A stretch of DNA of 64,000 bases from Hirschia sp. GTDB taxonomy: Bacteria; Pseudomonadota; Alphaproteobacteria; Caulobacterales; Hyphomonadaceae. Location: positions 85,680 to 149,679 of the forward strand of contig PAQI01000011.1 of the NCBI GenBank assembly GCA_002709235.1, in the 5' to 3' direction. Shown piece by piece: positions 9,647 to 19,327 of the stretch. The notes under the pieces are model-generated. The model was not told where the DNA came from. It was given only the letters and a program-made list of their open reading frames with translations, and did not search any database. Position numbers and translations under genes: made by a program. Within the stretch, counting starts at the first letter, position 1, and each line of letters begins with the position of its first letter.

Positions 9647-9690
9647 CGGGCCAGCACAAAGAGCCACAGGCAAGGGGAAGATATAAAAGC

Positions 9691-10398
9691 ATGGCGAAAA
9701 AGGTATATCCAAACGCCGCAGCAGCTTTGGACGGGCTGTTGTTTGATGGCATGACCATGGCCGCAGGCGGATTTGGATTGTGCGGTATCCCGGAATTGCT
9801 GATTGACGCCGTGGTTGATAGCGGTGTGAAGGAGCTGACAATCGCATCCAATAATTGTGGTGTGGATGCTTTTGGTCTTGGCAAGCTGCTCGACACCAAA
9901 CAGATCAAGAAGATGATGAGCTCCTATGTCGGCGAGAACGCCGAATTCATGCGCCAATATCTGGCTGGCGAGCTTGAGATCGAATTCAACCCTCAGGGCA
10001 CGCTGGCCGAGCGCATGCGTGCTGGTGGTGCAGGTATCCCGGGCTTCTACACCAAGACTGGTGTGGGGACCGTGATTGCCGATGGCAAGGAATCCAAGAT
10101 TTTCGACGGCGAGGAATACATTCTCGAGCGCGGCATCTTTGCAGATGTCTCCATCGTCAAGGCGTGGAAAGCTGATGCGACAGGCAATGCGATCTTCCGC
10201 AAGACAGCGCGCAATTTCAATCCGCCCGCCGCAATGTGCGGCAAAGTCTGCGTCATGGAAGTCGAAGAAATCGTACCGACCGGCTCGCTCGATCCAGACC
10301 TCATCCACCTGCCCGGTATCTATGTGCACCGCCTGATCCAAGGTGAACACGAAAAACGGATCGAACAACGCACCGTTCGCAAGAGGGAGGACGTCTGA
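9691..10398 (+). CDS. scoA: Succinyl-CoA:3-ketoacid CoA transferase, subunit A
   Basis: A 235-residue alpha subunit of a class I CoA transferase, which moves CoA from succinyl-CoA to acetoacetate or a related oxoacid. The ATG at 9691 follows GGGGAAG by 10 bases; an ATG 16 codons earlier gives an unlike-family extension. Family features include [15 protein letters not shown] near the N-terminus (glycine-rich CoA-binding loop), [22 protein letters not shown] and the C-terminal [23 protein letters not shown]. The stop overlaps the scoB start (TGATG), so the two subunits are translationally coupled. Confidence 0.95.
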   Translation: MAKKVYPNAAAALDGLLFDGMTMAAGGFGLCGIPELLIDAVVDSGVKELTIASNNCGVDAFGLGKLLDTKQIKKMMSSYVGENAEFMRQYLAGELEIEFNPQGTLAERMRAGGAGIPGFYTKTGVGTVIADGKESKIFDGEEYILERGIFADVSIVKAWKADATGNAIFRKTARNFNPPAAMCGKVCVMEVEEIVPTGSLDPDLIHLPGIYVHRLIQGEHEKRIEQRTVRKREDV

Positions 10399-11027
10399 TG
10401 CCCTGGGATCGCAACCAGATGGCGGCACGCGCCGCTCAGGAACTCGAAGACGGTATGTATGTTAATCTCGGCATTGGCATCCCTACCCTTGTATCAAATT
10501 ACATCCCGGATGGGATGGAAGTTACCCTTCAGTCCGAAAACGGCATGCTGGGCATGGGCCCCTTCCCGTTTGAGGGTGACGAGGATGCCGACCTTATCAA
10601 TGCCGGCAAGCAGACCATTACCGAATTGCCGCAGACAGCCTATTTCGACAGCTCCACCAGTTTCGGCATGATCCGGGGTGGCAAGATCGCGATGGCCATT
10701 CTTGGTGCCATGGAAGTGGCTGAAAATGGCGACCTCGCCAACTGGATGATCCCTGGCAAGCTGGTCAAGGGCATGGGCGGTGCCATGGACCTTGTTGCAG
10801 GCGTAGGACGTGTCATCGTTGTCATGGATCACGCCAACAAACGCGGAGAAAGCAAGCTTCTCAAGGAATGCACGCTACCGCTGACCGGAAAGGCTGTGGT
10901 CGACCGGGTCATTACCGATCTTGGTGTATTCGACGTCACCGACAAAGGTCTGAAAATCATCGAACTGGCTCCCGATGTTACCATGGAAGAAGTTCGCGAA
11001 AAAACTGAAGCTGCGTTGGTTGATTGA
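10398..11027 (+). CDS. scoB: Succinyl-CoA:3-ketoacid CoA transferase, subunit B
   Basis: A 209-residue beta subunit, normal family length. It carries the catalytic glutamate in SENGMLG (E47), which forms the glutamyl-CoA intermediate, and the conserved [10 protein letters not shown] and [14 protein letters not shown] segments. Its ATG overlaps the scoA stop by one base. The etfB gene starts 50 bases later on the same strand, so ketone-body or short-chain acid use may be co-expressed with electron transfer from acyl-CoA dehydrogenases. Confidence 0.95.
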   Translation: MPWDRNQMAARAAQELEDGMYVNLGIGIPTLVSNYIPDGMEVTLQSENGMLGMGPFPFEGDEDADLINAGKQTITELPQTAYFDSSTSFGMIRGGKIAMAILGAMEVAENGDLANWMIPGKLVKGMGGAMDLVAGVGRVIVVMDHANKRGESKLLKECTLPLTGKAVVDRVITDLGVFDVTDKGLKIIELAPDVTMEEVREKTEAALVD

Positions 11028-11076
11028 GACCAACACCGACCTATAACTGCCACAACAAAGATGCAGGAGACGCTCA

Positions 11077-11822
<746 letters not shown>

Positions 11823-11823
<1 letters not shown>

Positions 11824-12752
11824 TGGCTGTTCTGGTTATTGCCGATCACACAAACTCCGCACTTAACGACGCTACCCACAAGACAGTGACGGCTGCCAAG
11901 GCTTTTGGCGGTGACGTTGATGTTCTGGTCGCAGGTCAAGGCGCTGGCGATGCAGCAGCTGCGGCTGCAAAGATCGATGGCGTGCGCAAGGTCATCCACG
12001 TCGAGGGTGAAGCTTACAAGGCTCAGCTCGCTGAAGCCATGGAAGCGCTGATCCTGCCAATGATGGGCGGCTATGACGCCTTGTTTGCACCCGCCACTTC
12101 AATGGGTAAGAATGTGTGCCCACGCATCGCTGCCAAGCTTGACGTGATGCAGATTTCCGAAGTAACCGCCATTGAAGGAACGGACACGTTTGAGCGTCCG
12201 ATCTATGCGGGTAACGCGATCATGACGGTCAAGTCTTCTGACCCGAAGAAAGTCGTCACTGTACGGACCACGGCGTTTGACGCTGCTGGTGAATCAGGCT
12301 CCGCGGCCATCGAAACTGCTGATGCTCCTGCCGGACCATTCAAATCGACATTCGTGTCCGAGGAAGTTTCCAAATCCGACCGCCCGGAACTGACATCTGC
12401 CAAGCGGATCGTCTCCGGTGGCCGAGCACTCGGCTCCGAAGAGGACTTCCAGAAATACATGTTCCCTCTCGCCGACAAGCTCGGCGCGGCGGTTGGTGCT
12501 TCGCGTGCGGCAGTTGATGCTGGCTACGCTCCGAACGACTATCAGGTCGGTCAGACCGGTAAGGTGGTTGCACCTGAGCTCTACATCGCTATCGGTATCT
12601 CCGGCGCGATCCAGCACCTTGCTGGTATGAAGGACTCCAAGATCATTGTTGCGATCAACAAGGATGAAGAAGCTCCGATCTTCCAGGTCGCCGATTATGG
12701 CCTGGTCGCAGACCTGTTCAAGGTCGTTCCGGAACTGACAGAAAGCCTCTAG
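11823..12752 (+). CDS. etfA: Electron transfer flavoprotein, alpha subunit
   Basis: A 309-residue protein, the usual EtfA length. The C-terminal FAD-binding domain is clear: [69 protein letters not shown] and a final [11 protein letters not shown]. The FAD in this domain is the redox cofactor of the heterodimer. It is the last gene of the scoAB-etfBA stretch and is followed within 25 bases by a strong terminator. Confidence 0.97.
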
Positions 12753-12776
12753 GCTTTTGTCATCCACACAATCAAG

Positions 12777-12816
12777 CGCCGCGAGACATCACCATGTTTC
12801 GCGGCGTTTTTGTTTT
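12777..12816 (+). terminator. Rho-independent terminator after etfA
   Basis: Perfect 8-base stem CGCCGCGA (12777-12784) with TCGCGGCG (12799-12806), a 14-base loop, then TTTTTGTTTT. It ends the scoAB-etfBA transcript and also covers the weak upstream start candidate of the next gene. Confidence 0.85.
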
Positions 12817-12883
12817 CGGCGTTTCATGGGTTGCGCTGACTGGCCTTCTGGTCTTGCATCTGGAAGACCAAGGGGGCCAGCCA

Positions 12884-13630
12884 ATGCTTCGTGATGCCAT
12901 CAGCAAACGACTAGACCACGACCCTCGTTTCACTTGGCGCGGCGGACAGGTCACGCGTATCGAGAATCTGTCGGATATCGTGTTTGCGCTCGCGCTGGGC
13001 ATGCTGGTATCGTCATCAGCAGCCGTCGTAACCTTCGCTGACCTTGTCGATCACCTGCTGAATGTCATCCCGGTTGCCGCCGGGTTTTCCTTGTTGCTGG
13101 TGATCTGGAATGCGCATTTTGTATTCTTCCGACGCTATGGAGTCGCCGATGGCAGGATCATCGTGCTGAATGCAGCCTTGCTGTTGATTGTATTGTATCT
13201 TGCCTATCCGCTGAGGTTCATTTTCTCCAGCCTGTTCGCCTACATCCTCTATCTGTTTGGCGAGGCCCAACGTATTGAAGCCATGCGTGTCGGCTTCAAG
13301 GAATCGGGCATGATCATGGCCTTCTTCTCAATAGGCTATTGCATGACATATATCGTGATTTCCATGATGTATTCGCATGCGCTGAAAAAGGCCGACCTGC
13401 TTGAACTGAACGCAACAGAACGTGCCATGACGCTGCGGTCGATCTGGGAATTCAGGATTCAAGTTATTATCGCAGCCATTGCCGGTGTCGTCGCAATCAC
13501 CACACCGCTCGCAGGTGGCTCAGGCGCGCTACTGATCCTGATCTGGCCAATATCAGCGATCCTCAACCGGATCATCAAGCTTCCCGATAGTGGCGAAAGC
13601 ACTGGCGAGGCGACAGAGATACCGGCCTAG
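12884..13630 (+). CDS. TMEM175-like (DUF1211) membrane channel protein
   Basis: A 248-residue protein. The ATG at 12884 follows AAGGGGG by 8 bases; an ATG at 12794 lies inside the terminator hairpin and is unlikely. The first membrane helix carries RIENLSDIVFALALGML, the family signature (R near the N-terminus and the (F/L)SDxxxA helix) that lines the potassium pore in TMEM175. I count about six hydrophobic segments. By family it would be a potassium-permeable channel in the inner membrane, but the F of FSD is L here, so selectivity is uncertain. Its TAG stop overlaps the convergent amidase stop on the other strand. Confidence 0.8.
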   Translation: MLRDAISKRLDHDPRFTWRGGQVTRIENLSDIVFALALGMLVSSSAAVVTFADLVDHLLNVIPVAAGFSLLLVIWNAHFVFFRRYGVADGRIIVLNAALLLIVLYLAYPLRFIFSSLFAYILYLFGEAQRIEAMRVGFKESGMIMAFFSIGYCMTYIVISMMYSHALKKADLLELNATERAMTLRSIWEFRIQVIIAAIAGVVAITTPLAGGSGALLILIWPISAILNRIIKLPDSGESTGEATEIPA

Positions 13631-14712
13631 GCCATTGGCCCACCTGACAGCGCTTTCGACCAGTCAAATCCCTGGTTCGGGTCCCATCCCCAGCGCGCAA
13701 CCGGGTTTACATCTTCATGTCCACATACCGGGCCGAGTGTCCGCGAAATATTGTGACGCGCACAGATGTCAGCGATCAAGGCGGACAGCCCGGCATACAT
13801 CTTGTCGGTATAGACGCTGTCAGAGTGATGCTGGCTGCCGACACCCAGAATTTCGATCCCTATCGTATTGTTATTGGGGTCCTGGCTTTCCTCATAACCC
13901 ACCGGAAATGCGCGCCGGTTCCAGCGCTCGTCGAAATAGTCATAGTCAGACCACTCAGACCCGTCCTTCAGCATGACCAGCTTGGCATTGTCCTTGGTGC
14001 CTGTCAGTGGCTGGAGGCTCGCGTCGAGATAGACGGCATCCGTCGCATAGTCTTTCGACCACCAGTGATATTGCTTGTATTTGCGCCATGATCCATCGCC
14101 GCGATTGTAAAGCCGCTTGATGTGAGACGGAATACCCGAATGCCAGGCGCGCTTGTCTTCGGCAACGAACTGATGCACTTGCCCTTCAAAATCCACCAGG
14201 TAATGCGCACTGGCCTGCCCCGTCGTGAAGCTGTTGACGACCTGGGTGAGACTGTTCGTTCCGGTAATATGCACAACCACGCGAGTGGCCGTCGCCCCGC
14301 CCCGACGTTCATTGTGCACGCCCTTGTAACGCCGATCTGCCGGAACAGCCGGATTCCAGCCATCGACCCATTCTTCACCGCGCGAAACAGCAGGAGGTTG
14401 TGCATCGCGTGGCGGGTCAAAATCATCCGGCGCGCTAACTTCGCCGGGCATGGCAAAGCCGCTATGCGTCAACGCTGAAGGGTCGGCATCCCAGCGCTCC
14501 AGGAATGCGCTGTGTACATAGCCGACGAATACGCCGGCCCCCGGCGTGTCCGCGAAGACATAGAACCATTCACGCGCATCGCCCCAGCCATTGGCATCCA
14601 GACGCGCGACTGCCTGCCCCCGTTTCAGAAGGACAAGCGCGGCACCATTGCGGCCCGGCTGCGCACGCATGTAAAGCGCGCTGGCGTTTACCCTGAAAAC
14701 GCTGTCATTCAT
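13627..14712 (-). CDS. SH3b plus N-acetylmuramoyl-L-alanine amidase (Amidase_2) protein
   Basis: A 361-residue protein whose start follows AGGAGGG. An SH3b-like domain (about 5-75, LYMRAQPGRNGAALVLLKRG) is followed by a Pro/Asp-rich linker and an Amidase_2 domain (about 125-350). Zinc ligands expected for the family are visible: H148 (VVVHITG), H332 (CGHEDVNP) and probably D345; E288 (GIEILG) fits the catalytic glutamate. The domain has an insertion of about 70 residues at 200-270. By family it cuts the bond between N-acetylmuramic acid and the peptide stem. No signal peptide is present, which is odd for a housekeeping cell-wall enzyme and fits either an unusual export route or a toxin- or lysin-like use. 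It is the last gene of a four-gene minus-strand unit. Confidence 0.85.
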   Translation of the reverse strand: MNDSVFRVNASALYMRAQPGRNGAALVLLKRGQAVARLDANGWGDAREWFYVFADTPGAGVFVGYVHSAFLERWDADPSALTHSGFAMPGEVSAPDDFDPPRDAQPPAVSRGEEWVDGWNPAVPADRRYKGVHNERRGGATATRVVVHITGTNSLTQVVNSFTTGQASAHYLVDFEGQVHQFVAEDKRAWHSGIPSHIKRLYNRGDGSWRKYKQYHWWSKDYATDAVYLDASLQPLTGTKDNAKLVMLKDGSEWSDYDYFDERWNRRAFPVGYEESQDPNNNTIGIEILGVGSQHHSDSVYTDKMYAGLSALIADICARHNISRTLGPVCGHEDVNPVARWGWDPNQGFDWSKALSGGPMA

Positions 14713-14759
14713 GCCCTGTCCCTCCTACTCAACTAAACGACGTATCGCTGCCGTTGGTT

Positions 14760-15716
14760 CTATTCCGGCTGAGCCATCAGCTTGTCTGCACAAAACGCCG
14801 CAAGGACACTCTGGCCCAGCTTGCGGCGACAAGCGGCATCTTCATACTGGCCATAACAAGCCGTATCTTCATCGGTTGACGCCAGCTTCAGCTCTGTAAC
14901 CAAACTTGCTCGCAGCACCTGGCCACGCAGGTCATAGTCACGCAACTGACCATCTTCAGTCATGTTTTGAGGTTTCAATGCAGCCTTGCTGAGCTCGGTC
15001 GTTGCGCGCTGTGCAATACAGGAAAGTTCCTCATATTCGCGGCGTAACATGTTATAAGGTGTAGCAGTCTCTGTACCCGCCATATCGGCTTCCATGCTGG
15101 CCTTGGCTGCCGCCAGTGAACCCGCCCAGTTTGTCTGAACATCTTCGGTCAATGACGCCGTTGTGGTTTCCGCACTCTGCCAGTTTACAGCGTCCTCAGC
15201 GGGGATGGTTGTCAGTGCATCAAGCTGTTTTACAGCCGATCTGGCAAACAGGGTCGGACCGTAATATTCCGTCAGCAGGGCACATTCTCGCCGACCCGCC
15301 GTGGTTTCAATCGGGCAAAGGCCGCTCGCTGTATCAATTGCCGTCTGGGCACCGGAGACGAGACCATCTTCTGCGTCAGGCAGGAACGCGATCTCCGCCA
15401 GGGTGACACGTGCCTGCACTTCGATGAAACGACAGGACAACATCTGATTTGGAGCAGCGTAATTGGATGTATCCGACGCCTTGTCGGCCAATGCCTCAAG
15501 CGCATCAGCCTTGGCAATGATCGCGTCAATACGCCCCGCGCTCGCCTTTGACGGGATGGACTTGCTCAGCGCATCATAGGCAGCAAGGTCCTTTGTCAGC
15601 AGGCAGGCGGATGCCTTTGACGAACCACCGCCATCGCTCAAATCGTCACCACCTGTTGTCGCACAGGATGAGATAAGCACAGCACCCATAGTTGCCGCCA
15701 AGAATGTCCTGATCAT
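14760..15716 (-). CDS. Lipoprotein of unknown function
   Basis: A 318-residue protein. The ATG at 15716 follows GGGGAGC and opens a lipoprotein signal (MIRTFLAATMGAVLISSC, lipid-modified C18). The mature part is mostly alpha-helical and Ala-rich with scattered cysteines (CRFIEVQARV, LCPIET, CALLTEYYG, CYGQYEDAACRRK), probably disulphide-bonded in the periplasm. No known domain is recognised. It starts 10 bases after the stop of the 680-residue protein and ends 47 bases before the amidase, so the three are almost certainly co-transcribed. It may tether or sense the amidase, which is an inference from context. Confidence 0.75.
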   Translation of the reverse strand: MIRTFLAATMGAVLISSCATTGGDDLSDGGGSSKASACLLTKDLAAYDALSKSIPSKASAGRIDAIIAKADALEALADKASDTSNYAAPNQMLSCRFIEVQARVTLAEIAFLPDAEDGLVSGAQTAIDTASGLCPIETTAGRRECALLTEYYGPTLFARSAVKQLDALTTIPAEDAVNWQSAETTTASLTEDVQTNWAGSLAAAKASMEADMAGTETATPYNMLRREYEELSCIAQRATTELSKAALKPQNMTEDGQLRDYDLRGQVLRASLVTELKLASTDEDTACYGQYEDAACRRKLGQSVLAAFCADKLMAQPE

Positions 15717-15726
15717 ATTCGCTCCC

Positions 15727-17769
15727 CTAGCCTTCCACACGATTGATGGAAAATTCATCCCGTAGCACAGCCTTGATATGCTCGGGCTTGATCTGTGCCG
15801 TGGCGGCGTGTCCATTTTCTAGGATATGCGCCACGAAGAATTTATAGACATGCAGCCACTCATCCGCCGTCATCGACAGTTGCGGATCATCGGTCTGAAG
15901 CGCGTAACCATTGATCTGGTCAATGAAGTCACCCAGTGCCGAAATGTGAGACCGCGTTCCATCAGATGCCGTCGACATGATGGATGATTTGAGATTCACA
16001 TTGGCCGCCTGCACAGTTGCAACCAGTGCTTCTCTGAGCGTTTCTCCAAACAATACACGGCCCGGTGCACGCCCCTCAACCGCCATGGACGCCTGTGCCT
16101 TGCCCAGCACATGGGTGATCAGCGTTGTCGCGAGTTGCTCACCAAAATCATCATTGCCATCGAGACCAAACAAGACACCGGGGTTTTTCGCCGCCGAGTT
16201 CATCATCACCGAGATCAGGCTGCGCCAGTCCTGCGCGCCCATCAATTTCATTTCGTCAGCCGCCACGGCCTGGGCCACGGCGCGTGCGATATTCACCACT
16301 TCAGGATTGGCATTACTGCCCGTAATCATCTGCGGCGTGGAAGCAATATGCGTCGCCATGATCTTCACGATATCCAGCGCCTGATCGCGGCTGAACAAAT
16401 TGTCAAACAGATTGGCATCCCGCCCTGACAAACCGCTCTCGAAGCCAGAGAGAATGTCTCTGGTCAGTCCTGAACAGATATCTGACCACATGGGGTCAAA
16501 ATCACCATCGCTGGATGCAAAATGCGTGCGGATGCGCTGATCAGTATAGCCAGCAGCAACGTCAAACATGATCGAGGCCAGTTCTGCGCCTGTGCCATCC
16601 TCCATGCGAAACGGCGCAATGCTGGACCGCTGCACGGCTTCAGCCACACCGCGTAACATGTCACGTGCTGCATTGGTTTCCTGGCCGTCGCCGCGAATGA
16701 ACAGGTCTGGACGTTGAGATGCCGTCTTGAGAGCCGTGTTATAGATTGTCACGACCCCGCCAACCGAGAACACATCCTTGAACCCGATTGACCGGGATGG
16801 ATCAGCAACAAGGTCTGACAACAGGGACCGCGAAACGGCACCCAGCACATTGTCACCACGTGCATCCCCTTTCAGAAATGCATCTGCATTGTCATTGATG
16901 GCATTGAGAGCCCCGTGCAGAACCGGGCCCTTGAGAACCTCGCTAAGACGTTTTTGCGCGATGAAATCCGCATTGCCGTCTGCATCCTGCATCTCTGCAA
17001 CGATCGGCGACAGGATGGATGACACCATCGGTTTCCAGCGGTCCTCACTGGTGACCAGATCGGGATGCTGGGTGATGGCTGACATCGCCCCATGCATGAA
17101 TGTCTTGACCATGCGCTCACCGAAACGTTCACCGCCGCCCTGATTGAGCAGTTCGGTATCGACCAGCGTGTTGAAACTCGGCAGCAGGGCACGCAGCAGC
17201 TTGTCTGCCTTGCCATCCATGCCCAGCATTTTGGGATCACTGCCGATCACGTCGAGTGCAGTATTGGCCAGCTCCAGGCCAAAGCGACGCCAGCCGGTCG
17301 GTGGGTCCTGATTGGTCAGCCAGTCCTTGTGGAGCAAGGTCACGCGAGGGTCTGCTGTGGCATCCATGGCAATGCGTGCGCGCAATGCAGGATCGAGTCG
17401 CGCCTCGATTTCGTGACTGTAAAAATGGTCCAGCAAGGCTTGCACCTGGGTGCGGCGTTCAGGCGTATCAGCAACATTCACAAAATCGAATGTATGCCCC
17501 CGCGCGACACTTGCCTCTGTAAACACCAGATCATAGGGAGCCCCCGGTTGCAGCCATTGCATGTCCAACCCGGAGGCATAGATCATTGCAAGCTGTTCAA
17601 GTTCCTGCGGACGTCCCATTGGAAAGCGGGAATTATCAGCCTCGAAAATAGAGACGACGACCTCTATATCGCGCGACTGCGCGCGCTCCACAAACATGCG
17701 CCGTCCTGCAGCCCCCATCCGTATAAGACCGGAAACGGCAGTGACGAAAAGCGTTGGCGTGACCAACAT
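15727..17769 (-). CDS. Large helical-repeat protein of unknown function (680 aa)
   Basis: A 680-residue protein not matched to any family I recognise. The start has AAGGAGG at 7 bases. There is no signal peptide; residues 6-24 are mildly hydrophobic. From about residue 160 the chain is almost all predicted helix. It repeats a pattern of an Ala-rich helix, a short x-P-[DGQ]-[LVM] turn and another helix: AMSAITQHPDLV, ALKTASQRPDLFI, THIASTPQMIT, NSAAKNPGVLFG. This suggests a solenoid that binds other proteins. It is sandwiched between a multi-pass membrane protein (22 bases upstream) and a lipoprotein (10 bases downstream), so it may be a cytosolic or membrane-associated scaffold of the same machine. 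Confidence 0.7.
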   Translation of the reverse strand: MLVTPTLFVTAVSGLIRMGAAGRRMFVERAQSRDIEVVVSIFEADNSRFPMGRPQELEQLAMIYASGLDMQWLQPGAPYDLVFTEASVARGHTFDFVNVADTPERRTQVQALLDHFYSHEIEARLDPALRARIAMDATADPRVTLLHKDWLTNQDPPTGWRRFGLELANTALDVIGSDPKMLGMDGKADKLLRALLPSFNTLVDTELLNQGGGERFGERMVKTFMHGAMSAITQHPDLVTSEDRWKPMVSSILSPIVAEMQDADGNADFIAQKRLSEVLKGPVLHGALNAINDNADAFLKGDARGDNVLGAVSRSLLSDLVADPSRSIGFKDVFSVGGVVTIYNTALKTASQRPDLFIRGDGQETNAARDMLRGVAEAVQRSSIAPFRMEDGTGAELASIMFDVAAGYTDQRIRTHFASSDGDFDPMWSDICSGLTRDILSGFESGLSGRDANLFDNLFSRDQALDIVKIMATHIASTPQMITGSNANPEVVNIARAVAQAVAADEMKLMGAQDWRSLISVMMNSAAKNPGVLFGLDGNDDFGEQLATTLITHVLGKAQASMAVEGRAPGRVLFGETLREALVATVQAANVNLKSSIMSTASDGTRSHISALGDFIDQINGYALQTDDPQLSMTADEWLHVYKFFVAHILENGHAATAQIKPEHIKAVLRDEFSINRVEG

Positions 17770-17791
17770 GGCATCGCCTCCTTAAATCTAC

Positions 17792-19177
17792 TCAGGACCG
17801 CAAGTGACGAATGCTGAGCGGTGCATCCGTTCCATTTCTGACATTACTCGCGGGAGCACCCAATTCGTCGGCAGACACAAACGAGGAGGATGCAATAGGT
17901 GCAATGGATGCGACAGGTGCCGTAATGGGCGCGTCACCTGTCAGATCAGCTGATGCAGCACCCAATCGACGCCCGACCGGGGCCGCGCCCGTATCCTTGC
18001 CGGATACGATCAGGAAGGCATCCGTCAACACATCCAGATCAGGCTCATCGCCCGGTGTCGCCAGACTGGGATTGGGTTGCTTCGGGCGGCGCAATTCACC
18101 CGGTGCGAGCGCAGGCCCACTGACCGCGGCACCTGCAGACTTCGCATTGCCTGTGAGCGCCTGCGAGCGGACAACCAACCCCGCCATGGACTTGAACAAG
18201 GTGAACCAGAAGGGAGATCCCAGACCAATCAGACCGGCCGTCGCGACCATGCCGATAAACCACTGAAACCCTTCCGGTGTGAACATTCGCGGAATGGCCT
18301 CGCTGACATACCAGTGCCCCGTACCTGGCATGGGAAACAAGGGAACAGGCGAAAATGCGGGCTCAACACTGCAACCCGGATTAGTGGGCACTGAACAATA
18401 TGGGAAGAACTGGCGACCAACAGGAAAGCCAAGCTCACTCATGTCTCTCAACTGGGCTGCGACTTCTGCGACAAGCTGTTCACTGGCGACCTCTCCACCA
18501 TCGGCCATCGCCTGTATGCTGGCCCGTCTTTGCTCGACCACTGAAGAAATCATGGCGGCGTCATTGTTGATGAGATTCTGAATGCTCGTCACTGTGTCGT
18601 CATTCGTCGCCAGATGCTGGTAGAGCGTCAAAGCGTTGAAATTGCCCATCACAACGATCACCAGCGCAACCAGTGTCGTCAGGATCTTCGCACGCGCCCG
18701 GAAAAAGTCAGTCTGCCCAGACCCGAACCGGTCAAATTCATAAACAACCCGATTCAGCGTATGGCGAACTTCCTCTCGGGGCTTTCCTGCGAGTGACTGA
18801 CCAAATGCCGTCCTCGGCAATTGCTCGACAAACTGCAATTTGGTGAGGTTCTGAAAGCGGCGGCTCAACAGGCCAAGCAATGGGATATTTGCCAGATGGC
18901 GATATTTGGACGTCGAGCCATATGAAGGACTACGCGTCATTTCCTTCGCAAAGGACTTGGCATATTTCGATGACGGGCCGGGAATTGGGCGGGTGACATC
19001 CGGCAGATTCGGATCGATTGGCGCAATCACATCGTCATGTAGCGCAGTGAGCATGTCCTGCAGGCCGCGTCCGCGTAGTCCGAAAACCTTGTGAATGGCT
19101 TCGACACACACCGACACGACGGTCGACATCACAGCCATTACACCGGCAAAGGCAAAGAGTGCCAACACCCAATTCAT
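17792..19177 (-). CDS. Inner-membrane protein of unknown function with N-terminal and paired C-terminal membrane helices
   Basis: A 461-residue protein. The ATG at 19177 follows AAGGGG by 7 bases. Membrane helices are visible at about 2-25, 165-190 (ILTTLVALVIVVMGNFNAL) and 300-335 (ending LIGLGSPFWFTLFKSMAGL), with a periplasmic-looking stretch containing two cysteines in between. The pattern 'RAK..TT...V...NFNAL' plus 'GLGSPFWFTLF' resembles a widespread but uncharacterised membrane family with the signature LGAPFWFDLL. The C-terminal 130 residues are low-complexity Ala/Pro/Ser-rich and probably disordered. It is the first gene of the four-gene unit that ends with the amidase and may provide its membrane platform. 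Confidence 0.7.
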   Translation of the reverse strand: MNWVLALFAFAGVMAVMSTVVSVCVEAIHKVFGLRGRGLQDMLTALHDDVIAPIDPNLPDVTRPIPGPSSKYAKSFAKEMTRSPSYGSTSKYRHLANIPLLGLLSRRFQNLTKLQFVEQLPRTAFGQSLAGKPREEVRHTLNRVVYEFDRFGSGQTDFFRARAKILTTLVALVIVVMGNFNALTLYQHLATNDDTVTSIQNLINNDAAMISSVVEQRRASIQAMADGGEVASEQLVAEVAAQLRDMSELGFPVGRQFFPYCSVPTNPGCSVEPAFSPVPLFPMPGTGHWYVSEAIPRMFTPEGFQWFIGMVATAGLIGLGSPFWFTLFKSMAGLVVRSQALTGNAKSAGAAVSGPALAPGELRRPKQPNPSLATPGDEPDLDVLTDAFLIVSGKDTGAAPVGRRLGAASADLTGDAPITAPVASIAPIASSSFVSADELGAPASNVRNGTDAPLSIRHLRS

Positions 19178-19327
19178 CGCCAATCCCCTTCGCGATCATC
19201 CTCCCATGCCCCATGGAAGGTTATTCACACTCTGGACCCGCCTCAAGCAAAAAGACAGCCCGCATGAATTTATAATAACTAAGAGATTGTAAGAATAGGA
19301 ATTTGTTTTTCTTGTCCGACAGCGAAT

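Noticed and set aside
9604-10428. 274-codon minus-strand open frame
   Set aside because: Antisense to scoA, which has clear family motifs.
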